Below are positions 6,486 to 13,663 of a DNA stretch of 32,605 nucleotides, piece by piece (the stretch's first letter is position 1; every line of letters begins with the position of its first letter). Both the position numbers and the translations under genes were made by a program. The stretch is taken from contig DASYKU010000139.1 in NCBI GenBank assembly GCA_035995165.1, positions 1 to 32,605 on the forward strand, written 5' to 3'. The notes beneath the pieces were generated by a model, which was given only the letters and a program-made list of their open reading frames with translations, was not told the DNA's origin and ran no database searches. This stretch comes from Mycobacteriales bacterium. Its GTDB lineage: Bacteria > Actinomycetota > Actinomycetes > Mycobacteriales > CADCTP01.

Positions 6486-7178
6486 GTGACACCCCAGGAG
6501 GCCGCTCTGAGCACGCCCGAGACCGCTGTGCCGGTCGCCGATCCGCAGGCCGTGGTCGACCTGCTCGGGGTCCTCGCGTACGGCGAGCTGACTGCCTTCG
6601 ACCGGCTCGCCGACGACTCCCGGCTGGCTCCGACGCTGGCCGGCCGGGCCGCGCTGGCCGGCATGGCCGCGGCCGAGATCGGGCACTACGAGCGGCTGCG
6701 GACCCGGCTGACCGGGCTCGGCGCGGACGTGGAGGCGGCGATGCGCCCGTTCGTGGAGGTGTTCGACACCTTCCACGCGACCACGAAGCCGAGCACCTGG
6801 CTGGAAGGCCTGGTCAAGGCGTACGTGGGGGACGGGATCGCGACCGACTTCTACCGCGAGGTGTCGCAGTTCCTGGACGTCCCGGACCGGGAGCTGGTGC
6901 TGGAGGTGCTGGCCGACACCGGGCACGCGGACTTCGCCGTACGGGAGGTGCGGGCGGCGATCGCGGCCGACCCGGCGCTGTCCGGGCGGCTGTCGCTGTG
7001 GGCGCGCCGGCTGGTCGGCGAGGCGCTCTCGCAGGCCCAGCGGGTCGCGGCCGAGCGGGACGCGCTGGCGATGCTGCTGGTCGGCGGCACCGGAGACCTG
7101 GCCGGAATCGCCGCCCTGCTCAAGCGCATCACGACAGCCCACACCGCCCGAATGCAGACCATCGGCCTGTCGGGCTAG
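6486..7178 (+). CDS. Ferritin-like (MiaE-like) fold-containing protein
   Basis: A 223-230 residue all-helical protein that resembles the actinobacterial 'ferritin-like fold-containing' family related to tRNA hydroxylase MiaE. Candidate di-iron ligands sit in LAYGELTAFDRL, in an ExxH pair MAAAEIGHYERL, and in a late helix with LADTGHADFAVREV. It may hydroxylate a modified tRNA base or act as another di-iron oxygenase; the substrate is not readable. GTG 6486 is the only ordinary start that keeps the whole first helix, but it has no ribosome-binding site. A textbook AGGAGG (6496-6501) lies 5 bases before an in-frame CTG at 6507, giving LSTPETAV..., so CTG may be the true start. It is divergent from the helicase gene. 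Confidence 0.8.
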   Translation: MTPQEAALSTPETAVPVADPQAVVDLLGVLAYGELTAFDRLADDSRLAPTLAGRAALAGMAAAEIGHYERLRTRLTGLGADVEAAMRPFVEVFDTFHATTKPSTWLEGLVKAYVGDGIATDFYREVSQFLDVPDRELVLEVLADTGHADFAVREVRAAIAADPALSGRLSLWARRLVGEALSQAQRVAAERDALAMLLVGGTGDLAGIAALLKRITTAHTARMQTIGLSG

Positions 7179-7302
7179 CGAGGACCCATCGCGTCCCGGC
7201 CCGACGGGCAGTGGACGCGATGGTGTCCTCCGCCTTCGGCGGGCCCCGGTGGACGAGGTCGGTCCGGTCTTGCACCGAGCCCGAGACCCGCCCGGGGGTC
7301 AC

Positions 7303-7338
7303 GGGGGCCGCCCCCGACGGCAGGCCGGCTAGCTGCCG
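7303..7338. terminator. Possible bidirectional terminator between convergent genes
   Basis: GGGGG (7303-7307) and CCCCC (7311-7315) flank CCG. CGGCAG (7318-7323) and CTGCCG (7333-7338) form a second stem that overlaps the DUF3107 stop codon. The remaining part of the gap 7179-7328 shows nothing recognisable. Weak evidence, based on position and stems only. Confidence 0.35.
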
Positions 7339-7559
7339 ACGGCGAAGCCGACGCGCCGGTGGTCGGCGTCGGCGATCTCGACGTACGCCAGCAGGCCGGC
7401 CGGGACCAGTATCCGGCGACCGTTCTCGTCGACCAGGGACAGGACGCCGGCCGGGTCCTTGAGCGCGTCCCGGACCGCGGCCTCGACCTCGTCGGGGCCG
7501 AGCGTGCTGTCCAGCACGACCTCGCGCGGCGTGCGCTGCACGCCGATCTTGACCTCCAC
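7329..7559 (-). CDS. DUF3107 domain-containing protein
   Basis: A small 76-residue protein that begins VEVKIGVQRTPREVVLDSTL and ends VEIADADHRRVGFAVGS. This matches the small actinobacterial DUF3107 family, in which the K-I-G-V-Q-x-x-P-R-E start is strongly conserved. Its function is not established. It has no membrane segment or signal peptide and looks like a compact alpha/beta cytoplasmic protein. The GTG at 7559 has a strong AGGAGGAG site 5 bases upstream. In actinobacteria it is typically found near the RhlE-type helicase and a TetR gene, as here. The TetR gene lies 82 bases upstream on the same strand. Confidence 0.9.
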   Translation of the reverse strand: MEVKIGVQRTPREVVLDSTLGPDEVEAAVRDALKDPAGVLSLVDENGRRILVPAGLLAYVEIADADHRRVGFAVGS

Positions 7560-7641
7560 CGTTGCTCCTCCTGTCGCCGGGATGACGTACCCGAGCGTAG
7601 TGACCCCGCGCCGCCGCCGCCGTGCGCCCTGAGCGAACGCC

Positions 7642-8343
7642 TTACCGGGGCTCGTCCGGGACCAGCGGGAAGTAGGAGATACCGCGCCAGACCAGGCCTT
7701 CGACCAGCCGGACGGCGTCGGCCTTGGGCAGCGCCCGGTCGCTCTCCAGCCACCACCGCGCGGCCACCTCGGACGTACCGGTCACCGCGACGGACAGCAG
7801 CTCGACCTGGACCTGCGGCAGCCCGGTGTCGGCGGCGATCGTGTCCGCGACGGCCTGCATGCACAGCCGGGACACTCCGGCGATCCGCTCCCGGACGGCG
7901 GGCTCGTTGCGCAGGTCGGTCTCGAACACCAGCCGGAACGCGCCGGGCACGTCCGCGTCCTGCCCGTCGACGAAGTCGAAGTACGCGCTGACCGCGTTGT
8001 GCACCCGCTGGGCGTTGTCGGGGGTCTTCGCCATCGCCGCCCGCAGCGCCTGCACGAGGTCGGTCGTGTGCAGGTCCAGCAGCGCCAGGTAGAGCTCGAG
8101 CTTGCCCGGGAAGTGCTGGTAGAGCACCGGCTTGGAGACGCCGGCCCGGTCGGCGATGTCGTCCATCGCGGCGGCGTGGTAGCCGTGCGCGACGAACACC
8201 TCCTGGGCCGCCGCCATCAGCTGCTTGCGGCGCGCCGGGCGCGGCAGCCGCCCCCCGCGAGGGGCCGGTCCAGCATCCGTCGCGGTGTCGCCGTTCGCGG
8301 GGGTGGCGCCGTCGCTGGCGGTGCCGGTGGCAGGTCTCGCCAC
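7642..8343 (-). CDS. TetR/AcrR family transcriptional regulator
   Basis: A 233-residue regulator. After a flexible, low-complexity N-terminus of about 35 residues, the DNA-binding domain spans about residues 38-82. Its helix-turn-helix lies in MDDIADRAGVSKPVLYQHFPGK (about 60-81), which is typical of TetR proteins. The C-terminal all-helical part should bind a ligand and dimerise; it includes AYFDFVDGQDADVPGAFRLVF. The GTG at 8343 has a GGAGG site 5 bases upstream; shorter starts inside the low-complexity tail are possible. Targets cannot be read from the sequence, but neighbouring genes or its own promoter are candidates. It lies between DUF3107 and Ku on the same strand. Confidence 0.9.
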   Translation of the reverse strand: MARPATGTASDGATPANGDTATDAGPAPRGGRLPRPARRKQLMAAAQEVFVAHGYHAAAMDDIADRAGVSKPVLYQHFPGKLELYLALLDLHTTDLVQALRAAMAKTPDNAQRVHNAVSAYFDFVDGQDADVPGAFRLVFETDLRNEPAVRERIAGVSRLCMQAVADTIAADTGLPQVQVELLSVAVTGTSEVAARWWLESDRALPKADAVRLVEGLVWRGISYFPLVPDEPR

Positions 8344-8377
8344 GCTCGCCTCCGTCCCGATCCCCCGGTCACGCCCC

Positions 8378-8400
8378 GGGCGCCGTTCCCAGCGGCGCCC
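8378..8400 (-). terminator. Hairpin between ku and the TetR gene
   Basis: GGGCGCCG (8378-8385) and CGGCGCCC (8393-8400) form an 8-bp stem with a 7-nt loop in the 118-bp gap between the Ku stop and the TetR start. It may terminate ku transcription or lie in the TetR leader. No T run. Confidence 0.45.
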
Positions 8401-8461
8401 CGGCTCTGCCTGTCAGCCGGAGAGTACCCGCCGCCGGGCCACCGGACGTCTCCGTCGGGAG

Positions 8462-9373
8462 CTAGGCCGACTTCTTCGCCGCGGTCTTCTTGGCGGCGGT
8501 CTTCTTGGCCGGCGCCTTCTTGGCCGCGGTGGCCTTCTTCGCGGGCGCCTTCTTGGCCGGGGCCTTCTTCGCCGGCGCGTCGCCGTCGCCCTCGCCGCGG
8601 CCCTTCTTGGCCGCCGCGACCGAGGCCCGCAGCGCCGCCATGAGGTCGACGACCGAGCCGGTCTCCTCCTCCTGGACGGGCTGCTCGACGACCTCGCGGC
8701 CCTCGACCTTGGCCTCGATGACCTGCTCGAGCGCGCCCCGGTACTCGTCGTGGTACTGGTCCGGGTCGAAGTCGCCGCTCATGCTCTCGATCAGCGACTC
8801 GGCCATCGCCAGCTCCTGCGCGCGGACCTTGATGTCCTCGTCCAGGAAGCCGAAGTCCGGCGTCCGGACCTCGTCCGGCCAGACCATCGTCTCCAGCACC
8901 AGCACGCCGTCGCGGACCCGCAGCGTCGCCAGCGACTCCCGGGTCCGGATCGCGACCTTGACCAGCGCGACCGACTCGGCCTTCTCCAGCGCGTCGCGCA
9001 GCAGCACGTACGGCTTGGTGGCGGTCTTGTCCGGCTCCAGGTAGTAGCTCTTGGCGAAGTAGATCGGGTCGACCTGCTCCAGCGGCACGAACGCGAGCAC
9101 GTCGACCACCCGCGAGGACGTCAGCGGCAGGTCGGCCAGGTCCTCGTCGGTGATGACGACGGTCTCGCCCGAGGGCAGCTCGTAGCCCTTGGCGATGTCG
9201 GCGTAGGCCACCTCCTCGCCGTCGACCTGGCAGACCCGCTTGTACCGGATCCGCCCGCCGTCCTCCCGGTGCACCTGGTGGAACGAGACGTCCTTCTCCT
9301 CGGTCGCGGTGTAGAGCTTGACCGGGATGCTCACCAGGCCGAAGGAGACGGCGCCCTTCCAGATCGCACGCAC
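8462..9373 (-). CDS. ku: Non-homologous end-joining DNA end-binding protein Ku
   Basis: A bacterial Ku homodimer subunit that encircles DNA ends and recruits the LigD ligase/polymerase. The start VRAIWKGAVSFGLVSIPVKLYTATEEKDVSFHQVH is the classic bacterial Ku N-terminus. The ring region continues through PLEQVDPIYFAKSYYLEPDK and PYVLLRDALEK. Then come the conserved helices MAESLIESMSGDFDPDQYHDEYR and VVDLMAALRASV. About 45 C-terminal residues are a Lys/Ala/Pro tail with repeated PAKKA units, like the extended DNA-binding tails of actinobacterial Ku. The GTG at 9373 has AAGGGG upstream at workable distance; a GTG at 9382 is too close to that site. It is divergent from the ligase gene, with 106 bases between. 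Confidence 0.95.
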   Translation of the reverse strand: MRAIWKGAVSFGLVSIPVKLYTATEEKDVSFHQVHREDGGRIRYKRVCQVDGEEVAYADIAKGYELPSGETVVITDEDLADLPLTSSRVVDVLAFVPLEQVDPIYFAKSYYLEPDKTATKPYVLLRDALEKAESVALVKVAIRTRESLATLRVRDGVLVLETMVWPDEVRTPDFGFLDEDIKVRAQELAMAESLIESMSGDFDPDQYHDEYRGALEQVIEAKVEGREVVEQPVQEEETGSVVDLMAALRASVAAAKKGRGEGDGDAPAKKAPAKKAPAKKATAAKKAPAKKTAAKKTAAKKSA

Positions 9374-9479
9374 GGACCCCACCCCTTCTCGACGACGACT
9401 GTGATCCAGCCTGCCTGTTACGGCGCGCCATGGCCAGTGCTCTCAGCGCGAACACGCGGAGAAAGGGCAGGATGACGCC

Positions 9480-10421
9480 GTGCAGCCGATGCTCGCGACC
9501 GCCGGGACGCTCCCCACGGGGGCGGGCTGGGCGTACGAGTTCAAATGGGACGGCGTACGCACCCTGGCCGATTCCAGCGCGTCCGGCCTCAGCCTGACCA
9601 GCCGGTTGGGCAACGACGTGACCGTCGCGTACCCGGAGCTGGCCGGCCTCGCGCGGGTGGCCGAGGACGTCCTGCTCGACGGCGAGGTGGTCTCGCTGGT
9701 CGAGGGGCGGCCGTCGTTCTCCACGCTGCAGAGCCGGATGCACGTCCGGAGGTCGGCCGAGGCGCGCCGGCTCGCGGCGGCGGCGCCGGTGACGTACCTG
9801 GCCTTCGACGTGCTGCGGCTCTACGGCGTGGACCTCACCGACCGGCCCTTCGCCGAGCGGCGGGCGACGCTGGAGCGGCTGGAGGTGGCCGGCGCGCACT
9901 GGACGGTCTCGCCGCTGTTCGACGACGGCGAGGCGACCGCGCGGGCGGCCACCGAGAACGGGCTGGAGGGCGTCGTGGCCAAGCGGCTGTCCTCGGTCTA
10001 CCGGCCCGGGCAGCGTACGAACGAGTGGGTCAAGGTGCGGTTCTCACACCGGCAGGAGTTCGTGGTCGGCGGCTGGGAGCACGGCGAGGGCGGCCGCACC
10101 GGCGGGATCGGCGCGCTACTGCTCGGTGTGTACGAGGGCATCTTCGACGGCGCCGCCCTCGTCTACGCCGGCCAGGTCGGCACCGGCTTCACCGGCTCCG
10201 CGCTGCGCACGATGGAGAAACGGCTGCGACCGTCCGTAGTGGACAGCTCGCCGTTCGCCGTGATGCCGGCGGACGTGCGCGGTCGCCCGATCACCTGGGT
10301 ACGCCCCGAGGTGGTGGTCGAGGTGGAGTTCGCCGAGTGGACGCCCGACAACCGGCTGCGGTTCGCCAGCTTCCAGGGCGTCCGGACCGACAAGCGACCT
10401 GAGGAGGTCGTCCGTGAGTAA
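9480..10421 (+). CDS. ATP-dependent DNA ligase (LigD ligase-domain type)
   Basis: A 313-residue stand-alone ATP-dependent ligase, corresponding to the ligase domain of LigD in the NHEJ pathway. The adenylation motif I is FKWDGVR with nucleophile Lys22. Other nucleotidyl-transferase motifs are LLDGEVV (Glu69), YLAFDVLRL (106-114), EGVVAKR (163-169) and EWVKVR (Lys185). The C-terminal OB-fold follows with VYAGQVGTGF and the late motif VEFAEWT. No polymerase or 3'-phosphoesterase domain is fused to it. The GTG at 9480 follows GGGCAGG. Its stop codon lies inside the first codons of the next gene (8-base overlap), so the two are translationally coupled. Ku is divergently encoded beside it. Confidence 0.93.
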   Translation: MQPMLATAGTLPTGAGWAYEFKWDGVRTLADSSASGLSLTSRLGNDVTVAYPELAGLARVAEDVLLDGEVVSLVEGRPSFSTLQSRMHVRRSAEARRLAAAAPVTYLAFDVLRLYGVDLTDRPFAERRATLERLEVAGAHWTVSPLFDDGEATARAATENGLEGVVAKRLSSVYRPGQRTNEWVKVRFSHRQEFVVGGWEHGEGGRTGGIGALLLGVYEGIFDGAALVYAGQVGTGFTGSALRTMEKRLRPSVVDSSPFAVMPADVRGRPITWVRPEVVVEVEFAEWTPDNRLRFASFQGVRTDKRPEEVVRE

Positions 10422-11325
10422 CGTCTCCGTCGAGGTCGACGGGCGGACCCTGCGTCTGTCCAATTTGGACAAGGTGCTGTACCCGGAGATCGGCCTCACC
10501 AAGGCCGAGATCATCCACTACTACACGACGGTCGCGCCGGTCCTGCTGCCGCACCTGGCCGGCCGGCCGCTGACCGTCAAGCGCTACCCGAACGGCGTGG
10601 ACGGCGCGTTCTTCTTCGAGAAGAACGCCTCGCGGAGCAAGCCCGACTGGGTCCGCACGGCGCGGCTGCCGGCGCCCGGCAGCACGATGAACCGCGACGA
10701 GATCGACTACATCATCGTGGAGGAGCTGGCCACGCTGGTGTGGCTGGCGAACCAGGCCGCGCTGGAGCTGCACACTCCGCAGTGGACGGTCGGGCCGCGC
10801 GACGGCGTGCACGGCGCGGACCAGCTCGTGCTCGACCTCGACCCGGGCGCCCCGGCGGCGATCACCGAGTGCTGCCAGGTCGCCCTGCTGCTGCGGGACG
10901 CGCTGACCGCGGAGGGCCTCACCCCGGTCGCGAAGACCAGCGGCAGCAAGGGCCTGCAGGTGTACGCGGCGATCTCGGTGACCTCCTCGGACACGGTCAA
11001 CGCGTTCGCGCACGAGCTGGCCAAGCGGCTGGAGAACGAGCACGCGGACCTGGTCGTGTCCCGGATGACCAAGTCGCTGCGCAAGGGCAAGGTGCTGGTC
11101 GACTGGAGCCAGAACAACGCGGCCAAGACCACCGTGAGCGTCTACTCGCTGCGGGCCCGTTCGGCCGCGACGGTCTCCACGCCGGTCACCTGGGACGAGG
11201 TCGAGGCGGCGGCCGGCGGCAAGGCGCTGTCGTTCACCCAGGCCGACGTGCTCGGGCGGATCGAGGACGGCGACCTGTTCGAGCCGCTGCTGGCCAAGAA
11301 GAGGCCGCCGCTGCCGAAGGCCTGA
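10414..11325 (+). CDS. NHEJ DNA polymerase (LigD polymerase-domain, archaeo-eukaryotic primase type)
   Basis: A 303-residue LigD-type PolDom protein that fills gaps with nucleotides, often ribonucleotides, at broken ends held by Ku. The catalytic metal ligands are Asp141 and Asp143 in LVLDLDPG and Asp230 in VLVDWSQN. The nucleotide-binding KTSGSKGLQVY motif lies at 174-184. The N-terminal RLSNLDKVLYPEIGLTKAE is the usual start of LigD polymerases, and the YPNGVDGAFFFEKN segment is also standard. No nuclease domain is present. The GTG at 10414 has GAGGAGG upstream, inside the ligase gene, and overlaps its stop. Two separate proteins here replace the fused LigD of mycobacteria. Confidence 0.93.
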   Translation: MSNVSVEVDGRTLRLSNLDKVLYPEIGLTKAEIIHYYTTVAPVLLPHLAGRPLTVKRYPNGVDGAFFFEKNASRSKPDWVRTARLPAPGSTMNRDEIDYIIVEELATLVWLANQAALELHTPQWTVGPRDGVHGADQLVLDLDPGAPAAITECCQVALLLRDALTAEGLTPVAKTSGSKGLQVYAAISVTSSDTVNAFAHELAKRLENEHADLVVSRMTKSLRKGKVLVDWSQNNAAKTTVSVYSLRARSAATVSTPVTWDEVEAAAGGKALSFTQADVLGRIEDGDLFEPLLAKKRPPLPKA

Positions 11326-11426
11326 CAATGGCCCGGTTACCCGCGAGTAGCCCATGCGCGGGGCAAGGTTGGTGCAGACAGCGCATTCCGGGTCCATCCG
11401 GTCGGAGTGATCCGGTGACGGAATCG

Positions 11427-11454
11427 TTGTAGAAGCTTCTCCCGGCCGTAAGGT
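11427..11454 (+). promoter_or_regulatory. Probable promoter of the SDR epimerase gene
   Basis: TTGTAG (11427-11432) and TAAGGT (11449-11454) are spaced by 16 bases and lie about 100 bases upstream of the ATG at 11551. A 10-bp palindrome AGAAGCTTCT (11431-11440) overlaps the -35 element and could be a regulator site. The gap 11326-11550 otherwise shows no gene. Confidence 0.5.
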
Positions 11455-11550
11455 GAGGCGTAACGGGTTCCGGAATTACCCCGATCCGGGACCGACTGTC
11501 CGCTGGCGATCCGGCCACCCGTACCGGAGCCGCGAGCGTGAGGAGGTGAC

Positions 11551-12576
11551 ATGCGCGCGGTCTTCGTCACTGGCGGCGCCGGCTTCGTCGGTGGTGCCGT
11601 GCTGGATGCACTGGCCGAACGCGGCGAGACCGTCCGCGCCCTGGTGCACACCGACGACGCCGCGCGCGTCGTCGCCGCCCGCGGCGCCATCCCGGTCCGC
11701 GGCGACCTCTGCGACCTCGACGCGCTCTCCACCGGCATGCGCGGCGCCGAGGTGGTCGTGCACGCGGCGTCCCGGCTGCGCGGCGGCTGGTCCGCGCTGG
11801 ACGCGCTGCGCCGGATCAACGTCGACGGCAGCCGTACGGTCCTGCAGGCGGCCCGGACGGCCGGCGTCCCCCGGCTGGTGCTGCTGTCCACCGAGCAGGT
11901 CGTGCTCGGCGTCCGGCCGCTGGTCGGCGCGGACGAGTCCGCCCCGTACCCGGAGCGGTACGTGGGGGCGTACGCGGCCAGCAAGGCCGAGGCCGAGCAG
12001 CTGGTGCTCGCGGCCAGCACGCCCGAGCTCGCCACGGTCGCGGTCCGGCCCCGGATGCTCTGGGGACCGGGCGACGCCTGGCTGCTCCCCCGGCTGGTGA
12101 CCGCGGCCCGCTCCGGCCGGCTGCGCTGGGTCGACGGCGGCGAGCACCTCACCTCGACCACGCACGTGCGCAACGCGGTCGAGGGCGTGCTGGCCGCGGC
12201 CGACCGGGGGCGGAGCGGGGCGGCGTACTTCGTCACCGACGGTGCGCCGCTGCCGTTCCGCGAGTTCGCCACCGGGCTGCTCGCGACCCGGGGGATCGTG
12301 CCGCACGTCGGCAGCGTGCGCGGGCGGGTCGCGCGAGCGGCCGGCGGCGGGACCGGTGCGCTCTGGCGGGCCCTGCCCCTGCCCGGCGGGCCGCCGGTCG
12401 ACCTGGCCACGATCCGGGCGATCGGCGAGGAGTGCACCCTGCGCGACGACCTGGCCCGGCGTGAACTCGGCTACGAGGGACACGTACGCCGGGAGCAGGG
12501 GCTGGCCGAGCTACGGTCGGAGTACAAGTACAGCCCGGCCGCGGCGCCGCAACGGGGGTCGCAGCGGGGCGAGTGA
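11551..12576 (+). CDS. NAD-dependent epimerase/dehydratase family protein (extended SDR)
   Basis: A 341-residue extended short-chain dehydrogenase/reductase. The Rossmann motif TGGAGFVG (7-14) binds NAD(P). The active-site pair is Tyr141/Lys145 in YAASK, with Ser in LLSTEQVV as the partner. The region after it, VRPRMLWGPGD and TTHVRNAVEGVLAA, resembles 3-beta-hydroxysteroid dehydrogenase/isomerase-like and sugar epimerase-like SDRs. The substrate is not determined by sequence. The ATG at 11551 has GAGGAGG 4 bases upstream. An alpha/beta hydrolase follows after 28 bases and is probably in the same transcript. The C-terminal 20 residues are Ser/Gly/Arg-rich and probably disordered. Confidence 0.9.
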   Translation: MRAVFVTGGAGFVGGAVLDALAERGETVRALVHTDDAARVVAARGAIPVRGDLCDLDALSTGMRGAEVVVHAASRLRGGWSALDALRRINVDGSRTVLQAARTAGVPRLVLLSTEQVVLGVRPLVGADESAPYPERYVGAYAASKAEAEQLVLAASTPELATVAVRPRMLWGPGDAWLLPRLVTAARSGRLRWVDGGEHLTSTTHVRNAVEGVLAAADRGRSGAAYFVTDGAPLPFREFATGLLATRGIVPHVGSVRGRVARAAGGGTGALWRALPLPGGPPVDLATIRAIGEECTLRDDLARRELGYEGHVRREQGLAELRSEYKYSPAAAPQRGSQRGE

Positions 12577-12604
12577 GTCGCCCGACGCCAGGAGGCCGCA
12601 GCCC

Positions 12605-13582
12605 GTGACCACCACCGCCCCCAGGGCCCGCTCGTACCGGCCGGTGCCGGTCGCCCGGCTGTCCACGGCCCCGCTGCCGCCGGTGGACGCCTCGATCCCG
12701 CCCTGGCCGGGGACGCGGGTCGACATCGACGGGGTGACCGTCTTCGTCCGGCGGACACCGGGCCCGGACGGCGGCGGCGAGCCCGCGCTCTACGTGCACG
12801 GGCTCGGCGGCGCCTCGACCAACTGGACCGACTACGCGGCGCTGCTGTCCACCCGGCTCGACGCCGAGGCGCTGGACCTGCCCGGGTTCGGCGAGTCCGG
12901 CCCGGCCGTGCACGGCTACGGGATCGAGCAGCACGCCAAGCTCGTCGTCGCCTACCTGGAGCGGCGCGGGGCCGGGCCGGTGCACCTGATCGGCAACTCG
13001 CTCGGCGGGGTGGCCTCGGTGCTGGTCGCCGCCACCCGGCCGGACCTGGTCCGGACGCTGACGCTGGTCTCACCGGCGATGCCGTCGCTGAAGCCCCGCC
13101 GCGGGTCCGACCTGGCCGTCCCGCTGCTGCTCCTCCCGGGCATCGGGACGTACGCGCAGAAGCGGCTGGACGCGCTGCCGCCGCAGCGGCGGGCGGCCGG
13201 GCTGATCCGGATCTGCTTCGCGAAGCCGGACGCGGTGCCGCGCAACCGGGTCGACGAGGCGATCGCGGAGATGGCCCGGCGCAAGGAGCTGCCCTGGGCC
13301 GGGGACGCGTTCACCGCGTCGCTGCGCGGGCTGGCCCGCTCGTACCTGACGTTCGGGGCGCGCTCGCTCTGGAAGCAGGCGGCCAGGGTGAGCGCACCGA
13401 CGCTGGTGATCTGGGGGACCGAGGACCGGCTGGTGCCGGTCGCGCTGGCGGCCCGGACCGCGGCGGCGATCCCGGACTCGCGGCTGCTGGTGCTTCCGGA
13501 CATCGGGCACGTGGCGCAGCTGGAGGCGCCGGAAACGACCGCGCGCGCCACCCTGGGCCTGCTGGAGGACGCCGCCGGCTGA
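12605..13582 (+). CDS. Alpha/beta fold hydrolase
   Basis: A 325-residue alpha/beta hydrolase with an N-terminal extension of about 55 residues before the fold. The oxyanion-hole segment is YVHGLGGASTNW (63-74). The nucleophile elbow is GNSLGG (130-135) with Ser132. The acid is in WGTEDRLVP and the catalytic His in LPDIGHVAQLEAP, so the triad is intact. A cap region with many basic and aromatic residues (RKELPWAGDAF, SYLTFGARSLW) lies between. Similar proteins next to DUF3152/MoeZ genes occur in actinobacteria, but no substrate is known to me. The GTG at 12605 has AGGAGG 9 bases upstream. The frame is open further upstream but overlaps the SDR gene. Confidence 0.9.
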   Translation: MTTTAPRARSYRPVPVARLSTAPLPPVDASIPPWPGTRVDIDGVTVFVRRTPGPDGGGEPALYVHGLGGASTNWTDYAALLSTRLDAEALDLPGFGESGPAVHGYGIEQHAKLVVAYLERRGAGPVHLIGNSLGGVASVLVAATRPDLVRTLTLVSPAMPSLKPRRGSDLAVPLLLLPGIGTYAQKRLDALPPQRRAAGLIRICFAKPDAVPRNRVDEAIAEMARRKELPWAGDAFTASLRGLARSYLTFGARSLWKQAARVSAPTLVIWGTEDRLVPVALAARTAAAIPDSRLLVLPDIGHVAQLEAPETTARATLGLLEDAAG

Positions 13583-13663
13583 GTCCCGGCCGGGCGCCCG
13601 TGCGTCCTCGGCGACGCGCCGATGATGCGGGATCGGGCCCGGTGCTGTGCGATCCTCACCGGC

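Noticed and set aside
8462-8600. A DNA repeat element at the end of ku
   Set aside because: The repetition is explained by coding for the Lys/Ala/Pro tail of Ku.
11328-11432. A small gene starting ATG after the polymerase stop
   Set aside because: The 34-residue product has no ribosome site or recognisable pattern, and the stretch overlaps the likely SDR promoter.
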